The notes under the pieces: generated by a model | The model's database searches: none | What the model was told of the DNA's origin: nothing | Seen by the model: only the letters and a program-made list of their open reading frames with translations | Shown here: one piece after another, positions 39,501 through 45,500 of the stretch | Layout: each line of letters opens with the position of its first letter | Numbering within the stretch: position 1 is the first letter of the stretch | Position numbers and translations under genes: made by a program | From: Ceratothoa steindachneri | Taxonomy: Eukaryota > Arthropoda > Malacostraca > Isopoda > Cymothoidae | Assembly: GCA_963969495.1 (NCBI GenBank) | Contig: OZ018320.1 | Location: forward strand, 77,113,813-77,177,812 | DNA: 64,000 bases | Direction of reading: 5' to 3'

Positions 39501-42500
39501 ATGGTGGTTTAACTCTGTAACTTAGAGGCCTCCAGAAATTAGCTATCTGGCAATTGGTTTGTTTAAGTGAAGCCTACTATGTTTTGATCAGAGCTCTCGT
39601 CAGGAGTAGGCCAATATTCAAATCGTGTGATCGAAGACCATGTTAAACTGAGAGAATAGCTTGTAAATATAAATATTTGAGTTAATAGGTAAATTAAAAG
39701 ATATATATATATATATATATATATTGGTTAATTCTTGGTGTTTTACTAGATCTTTTCGTGCTGATCAGCTCTTTCTTTAAAACATTAAACGCTGTGTTTC
39801 TCTCATAATTCAGTAATTAGACTCCTTTAGACGAATCCGGAGTTCACTCAGCCAATAGAGGAATTATTTCCCTTCCTAAGTGGTGTCAGACTAGCTAGTT
39901 AAAAGTCAGTAAGTAAATAAATACTTTGACCAAAAGGCATTGTATCGGAGTAAATATTAAATGGCCAACAGTGGAAAAATAATTCTCCAACAAAAGTGGG
40001 GAGACAATTCCTCGACATGGCTACTGCCTTGCTTTTCTATCGATCCATTGCTCGCTTGAAGCCTGACTACGGATGCGAGTTTTATGCATCCACAGCCGAG
40101 CGTGTATTTCGAAAGGTGGATTCGATCCACCGCACCGGCCTTCTCCTGCCGACCGATGCCTTCCGCTCGTCCCTCATTAAGAGCCTACTTGTCAATGATC
40201 GGGAGATGCCACTCACTCTGCGCCTTGCCTAGTGCACTATTCTTCTCTACGCGCGAGCCCTTTGCCTGACTCAGTCGCCAATGGCTCTCACTGCATCCGC
40301 AGACGATCTCGACGGTGCCTATGTCGCCAAGAGACGCCAGTCGTACACTAAGACCTTTCTTTGCGTTTAAGGCTAGGAAGCTCTTTCGTTTGCTCGGTGT
40401 AGCTCTCGGGCCGGTTATGTCTCAGGTTCTGCCCAGGGCGCCACCCGGGAGCCTACCACCTATAACTATTTGTTGCCACGCCTCTGCACCCTAAAGTTCT
40501 ACAGCGCCGGGAGTATTGCGTTCGGCTTTTTGGGAGCACACTTCGTGTCACGATGGAACCGTGCCAGTGTATACGGAGGGCTCCAATTCCCAAGAGGGGT
40601 CGGTTTCCATGCCGTATCCCCTCTGTTTCAAGTCAACGGGGCTCTGCCAGGCGCTGCGTCTGTCTTCACGGCCGAGCTGGTTGCAATACACCGCTCAGTA
40701 CGGGAGATAACGCGACGTGGCCGGTTCGAAGATCGGATTGTGATCTTTAGTCACTCACCAAGCGCCTTGAGGGTTCTCGAGGCATTGGAATTCCCACACA
40801 CACCTTTTCGCGGTATCCTTCATCCCAGGGTTGCCGCGAGCAGGATGGATATCGAGATTATCTTCTGCTTGGTTCCTAGACCTTGGGAATGTGCCCGCCG
40901 ATGAGGGCGCCAAAGAGTCCGCCAGGACTGGGCAACCGTTTGCTCTTCTTCACACCGACTACATGTCAGGAAGATGCCTGTCTAAGAAGATAGGAGACGG
41001 CCGATGGATGTTTAATGTTGCGTGCCATTGCGCCGCGACTGTTTCCATGGGCCTACCCCCTAATGCTACGAGGGCAACAGGTCGTTTTCTGTCTTCTTCG
41101 AATTGGGCACACTCGCCGAACGCACCGCCATTTGATAGAGCGCTTCCCTCCACCTTATTGCGACGACTGCGTTGTCCCCCAGACTGTTCGGTACATTCTT
41201 GTTGAATGTCCCATTCTGGGTGATCTTCAACTGTCCCGGTAGCGGAAGAAATGGGGTCGCTACCCTTGTACTCGGGATAGAGACGTGCACTCCCCATTCG
41301 TAGATTGATTATTTTCGGAGGAGGCGCCTCCTACATAGACTACATAGTATTTAGCTTTTTGGTGTTAGGTGTATTATTATTGATTGAGTGGGTTATGTAT
41401 ATCTTAATTTAACCTAAAAATACTGTTTGTTTGTTTTTGTCTCATCTATGCCTTTGTTGGTGCTCGCGAGAGGAAAAAACTCATCCAAATTAAAAAAAAA
41501 AGATCATGGAACTATGGGAATGGGGTGCAAAATTGGGTAATTTTCAAGCGGTGCACATTTTTTTGTCAGTTATATTTTAGCTTATTTTTTAGCTTTGTTT
41601 AGTGTTTTTCACCTTATATACATGTTACCCTTTAAATTAAAATTGCTATGATGTCATAAGCCCCAAATGTTTCATTGTACCGATTCAAGAAATAGATATA
41701 AAATAATGATACAAATTTAACTCAATTTAGAAGGTTAGGGGTATTAGGTTATTTAAGAACATTTAGTTTTAAGTATTTGAAAAAAGTAAAAACAGACCAA
41801 TCTTTTGTTAAGATATAGCCGATTCTAAAGGAAAGTTTCCCCAAATTCTTACTTGCTGTAGCAAAACTTTACCCAGTGGCCTAATGTAAGTAGATTCACC
41901 TATAGAAAGTTTTTTAAACTAAAAATCAAACATAACTAAATAATAACTAATAAAAATCACATAAAAAATAACAAAGCAAATGTACAAACTTGCAAACCAA
42001 AACACTAAAAAGAAGCTTAAAAATCGCTAAAGAAAGAATGCGTGCCGCTCTCCTTGAAAATTACACAAAATTGAAGAAGGATCGGTTCAATGTTGGGATA
42101 TGTTGATGATCGAGTGTTAGTGATTGAGAGTGAGAGGGATTTGGAAGTGTTAATCGAAGAGGTTGGGTAAGGAAGGTCTGAGGAAGGGAAAGTAAATGCA
42201 GAAAAGTGTAAAATGATGGTGGTTGGTGGTGAGAATGGGGTGGAGTTTGTTATTAGTCCTTGTCTTTGAACTAGTGTAATGTTTTAGGGGTAATTTTCAA
42301 GGAGAGATGTGCACAGTATTTTAGCTATATTTTAGTCATTTTAGCTTCTTTTTTTAAGGTAGTTTCTAGTTTGTTAGTTTATATAAGTTTAATATAATTA
42401 CTTAAGTTGACAAAAAAGAAGTTAAAATCTACCCCACGCCACCTCGGCTAAAATATTGTGCGCCGCTCACCTTGAAAATGACCGTTTTAGGTATCTAGGA

Positions 42501-45500
42501 TGCATCGCGAATGATTACCCTGGTACCAACATTACTACATCGGTGTAAGTCTATGGTATGGAAGCAGAAATGAAGTTTGAGAGAGAACAGTGCAAATGAA
42601 TTATTTGAAATGTGTGAACGAAGTTGTGCCGGATGTTTAGCTGATACTATCATTTATACTCATATATTATAAAAATAATATATGAGAGTAGAATGGTGCT
42701 ATTGTGTGAAAGGTTGGAACTTGGGTAAAAGTTTGCTTGATCATGGAATGAGTGTTTGAAGGAAACAAGAGTGGCCGAGTATATAATAAGTGTGCATGGA
42801 AGTAATTTGTGAGTGGGTGTGCTTGTGCTCTTGTTCCTCTACCCAGGGATAAAAGCTTAACTTGAAGTACTTGAATAAAAGGATTGGAGGAGGGGGATAG
42901 TTTTTAGCACTGTTGATGCGTGCCGAGCCCACTTTGTTGGATTGCAGTTGGTGATGAGCAAAATCAAAGTGCATCAGTGTGAAGTTTGTGGTGGCAAGGA
43001 ATTCAATGCAATATTTCAATTTAGCCTCTTGACTAACCATTGAATGGGATGAAACCCAAATCTTTTTTCTTTCAAATAATTTATTCCAAATATTATTTGT
43101 GGGGTCCTCCTCAAATGATTCCGTTCACAAATTTATTTGGGGTAGGCGATTATAATTGAGTATATTGCATTTTAAGGTATTAGATACATTTATTAGGTGA
43201 ACCAAGTTTTAAATCCTCATTGCATCCAAAGCTTAGGATGTTGAAAAGGATTCAAGCCGCCAACTTCCGGCTCGAGCTGAAATTAAGTTAGAATTGACCG
43301 TTCCCGAAACCAATCGGTCGCAAGGCCTCCCACAGCGTTCGCCTTCGTTCACAAATCTCTCCTCCTATCCTTTTAATCCAGATGAGGCTGAGGATTATCA
43401 ATGAACTGGAGGATGACCTAAAGAAACCACTGGCGAACGCGCATCAGTCAATATCTGGGGGGTCCTTAGACCAGTTTATGGTCACTGTTGATGACGCAAT
43501 CACGGCTGTCGATATTATCCAAAAGAAAAAAGATAACAAAAAGGACAAGTAAGTTTTCCCCCTAATGGTTCTCTTTGGTTGATATATTGGTTGTGCGATC
43601 GGCACGTACTGCATACTCCATTGGATTATTAGCTTCTTTTTTTACTCCGGATTATTTGTTCTTTTTTTACTCCTCCATCGCTGTTTTGATTGATTTAATG
43701 ATTTTATTCTGCTCTCAGTGCAAATGGACAACTTGAGAGGGATGCTTGGTATGCAAAAGGTAGAGAAAGGTACGACTGTGTAGCTGTGAATGTGTTCTGC
43801 GGTGGTCTGGGCATATAAAGCGAATGGGTGTAACTAGACTTGTAAAGAGAATATGGGAGAGTGAGAAAGTTTGAAAGACTGCGTAAAAGGTTGTTTATGC
43901 GAATGAGTGTTCGAGAGAGAAATGGCTGACTGAGGAGAGAGTGGATAAGTGTATGATAGGTGTGCATGAAGGGTGTTTGGAAGCCGATGCTCAGGGATGA
44001 AGCCTGACTGGACGAAATGGTACAACAAATAGCCACCTCATTACTATGGAGTGCCAATTTGTAGTGAAAAAAACTGAGGGGTTGTGCTTAATAGGATATA
44101 AGGAGGACGGGTGTAATAGTGAAGTGCGTTGACCTTTGTGTGAAAGTGATTGAAGTCTTCTGCTCGCCTGGTGCCCAAAGAAACAGGAGATGAAGAAAGC
44201 CAAGGCAAGTAGCAGAGAATAATCGAGGTTTAGGACAGCCAAAGGGAAAAGCACTTGAATAAGTCCAAAGGTGAAAAATAGGTAGTTTTATTAACGTGCC
44301 CATCAGCCCCAACACTTACTAAGCCATGGTCATGGTCATGTGGAAATAAAAATATTGAGGGAACGAGAGGCCGCCTAAAGTAGTGATTCGCGGCCGATGA
44401 CTCTCCGAACCGATCCAATGGCATTGAATGCACTCATAGGGTTATTATACCGAGCGGGTTCCTAACTCAGCATCTGTTTCACACACTGGTGAAATCACCA
44501 TTGGGTTGGGTTAAGTGACGCGCAACTGATAGTATGTGGTGTAATCTATTCTCTGATCTGAGGGAAAATGAAAATATGTTTGGAATGAAATGGTCAAACT
44601 GCTCATACATATCTTATGCTCCCCTCGGCTTGGGGTTCACTCCCTCCGCCAGTGCCCCCGACAAACTGCTTGACCGGCAGGATTCTCCCATAGCTCCATC
44701 ACTGTATATCTGTTGGTAGTGGTGCTTAGCCCGAACAGCTCCGGGCTTCTGAGGAAGGCCACAGCTGACACTGGGTCCTCCCATAAACTTTACAGTGAGT
44801 GTAGGTGGTTATGGTGTATGCATTCTTTCACTGTGTTTTATGGTATGGGTGGATCAGCTACAACCTGGACATTCCTCCACCACTGGAGTCATCCAGCCTT
44901 TTCAGGTAACTCAGGAGGGCTGGGTGGTGCTCACATCTCAGTCTGGGCAGGTGTCTTAATTGTGCGAGCATGTTGCGAAAATGGGTTGAACTGTGTGTAT
45001 TTCTCGTTGTCAGAAGATTCAGATATTTGTGTATGGGGGGGGCCGAATCCTCCCTCAGGGTTCCTTTATGTCATCGTCTCTATTTGACTTATTTCTTTCT
45101 GAAGGAGGTGATAGCCCAGGTTCTCCTCCCCACTCATGTGTACGCCTGTTTTTTATTCAGGATTGTTCTGCTAAATCATCGATCCGCTTTGGTGGACCAG
45201 CTATCGGTGTCCCTGGATGCTGCACTCTCGCTCCATCTAGCCTGCCTTCTCCTGTTCCAGGCGGTGACGGGGCACCTCTTACATGCCTCCGGCAAGTTCG
45301 TGCCTCAAATTCTCGCCTTCCTCAAGTCGCACCTGCTTGCTGATTTTTACGGTCTTCTGTACGAGTATCAAGGTGAAAACTTCTTTCGCACGTTTCACTC
45401 TCCGGTGGTTCCCTTTTCTTGCAGGAGGGGACTCGACTTTACACACAGCTCTTGATGTTCGTTAGTCCGTAATTTTTTTAGAAGGTTGAACTGCACCGTC

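Larger units (their letters stand above)
38134..40017 (+). mobile_element. Probable solo LTR of an LTR retrotransposon
   Basis: A 1,884-bp block interrupts copy I. It begins TGTAGAG and ends CTCGACA, which are inverted partners but for one base, and is flanked by GGGCT and TGGCT, a near-perfect 5-bp duplication. It has a TATA box (38652), no long open frame and (AT)n at 39700-39723. No second LTR or pol sequence is present, so recombination to a solo LTR is inferred. TGGTGTCAGA at 39884 resembles a primer-binding site, which would instead suggest an LTR plus leader; the superfamily is not determined. Confidence 0.55.
37280..41501 (+). mobile_element. Internally deleted retrotransposon (copy I), split by a solo LTR
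   Basis: Starts with ORF1 sequence (GGGGCCCCTCCAAGCCTATG region), jumps near 37780 to RT motif C ([15 protein letters not shown]), is interrupted at 38134-40017, then resumes with the thumb ([20 protein letters not shown]), RNase H ([11 protein letters not shown] near 40570) and C-terminus to about 41330. A run of A at 41490-41501 may be the end; the usual hairpins are not recognisable. Confidence 0.75.
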
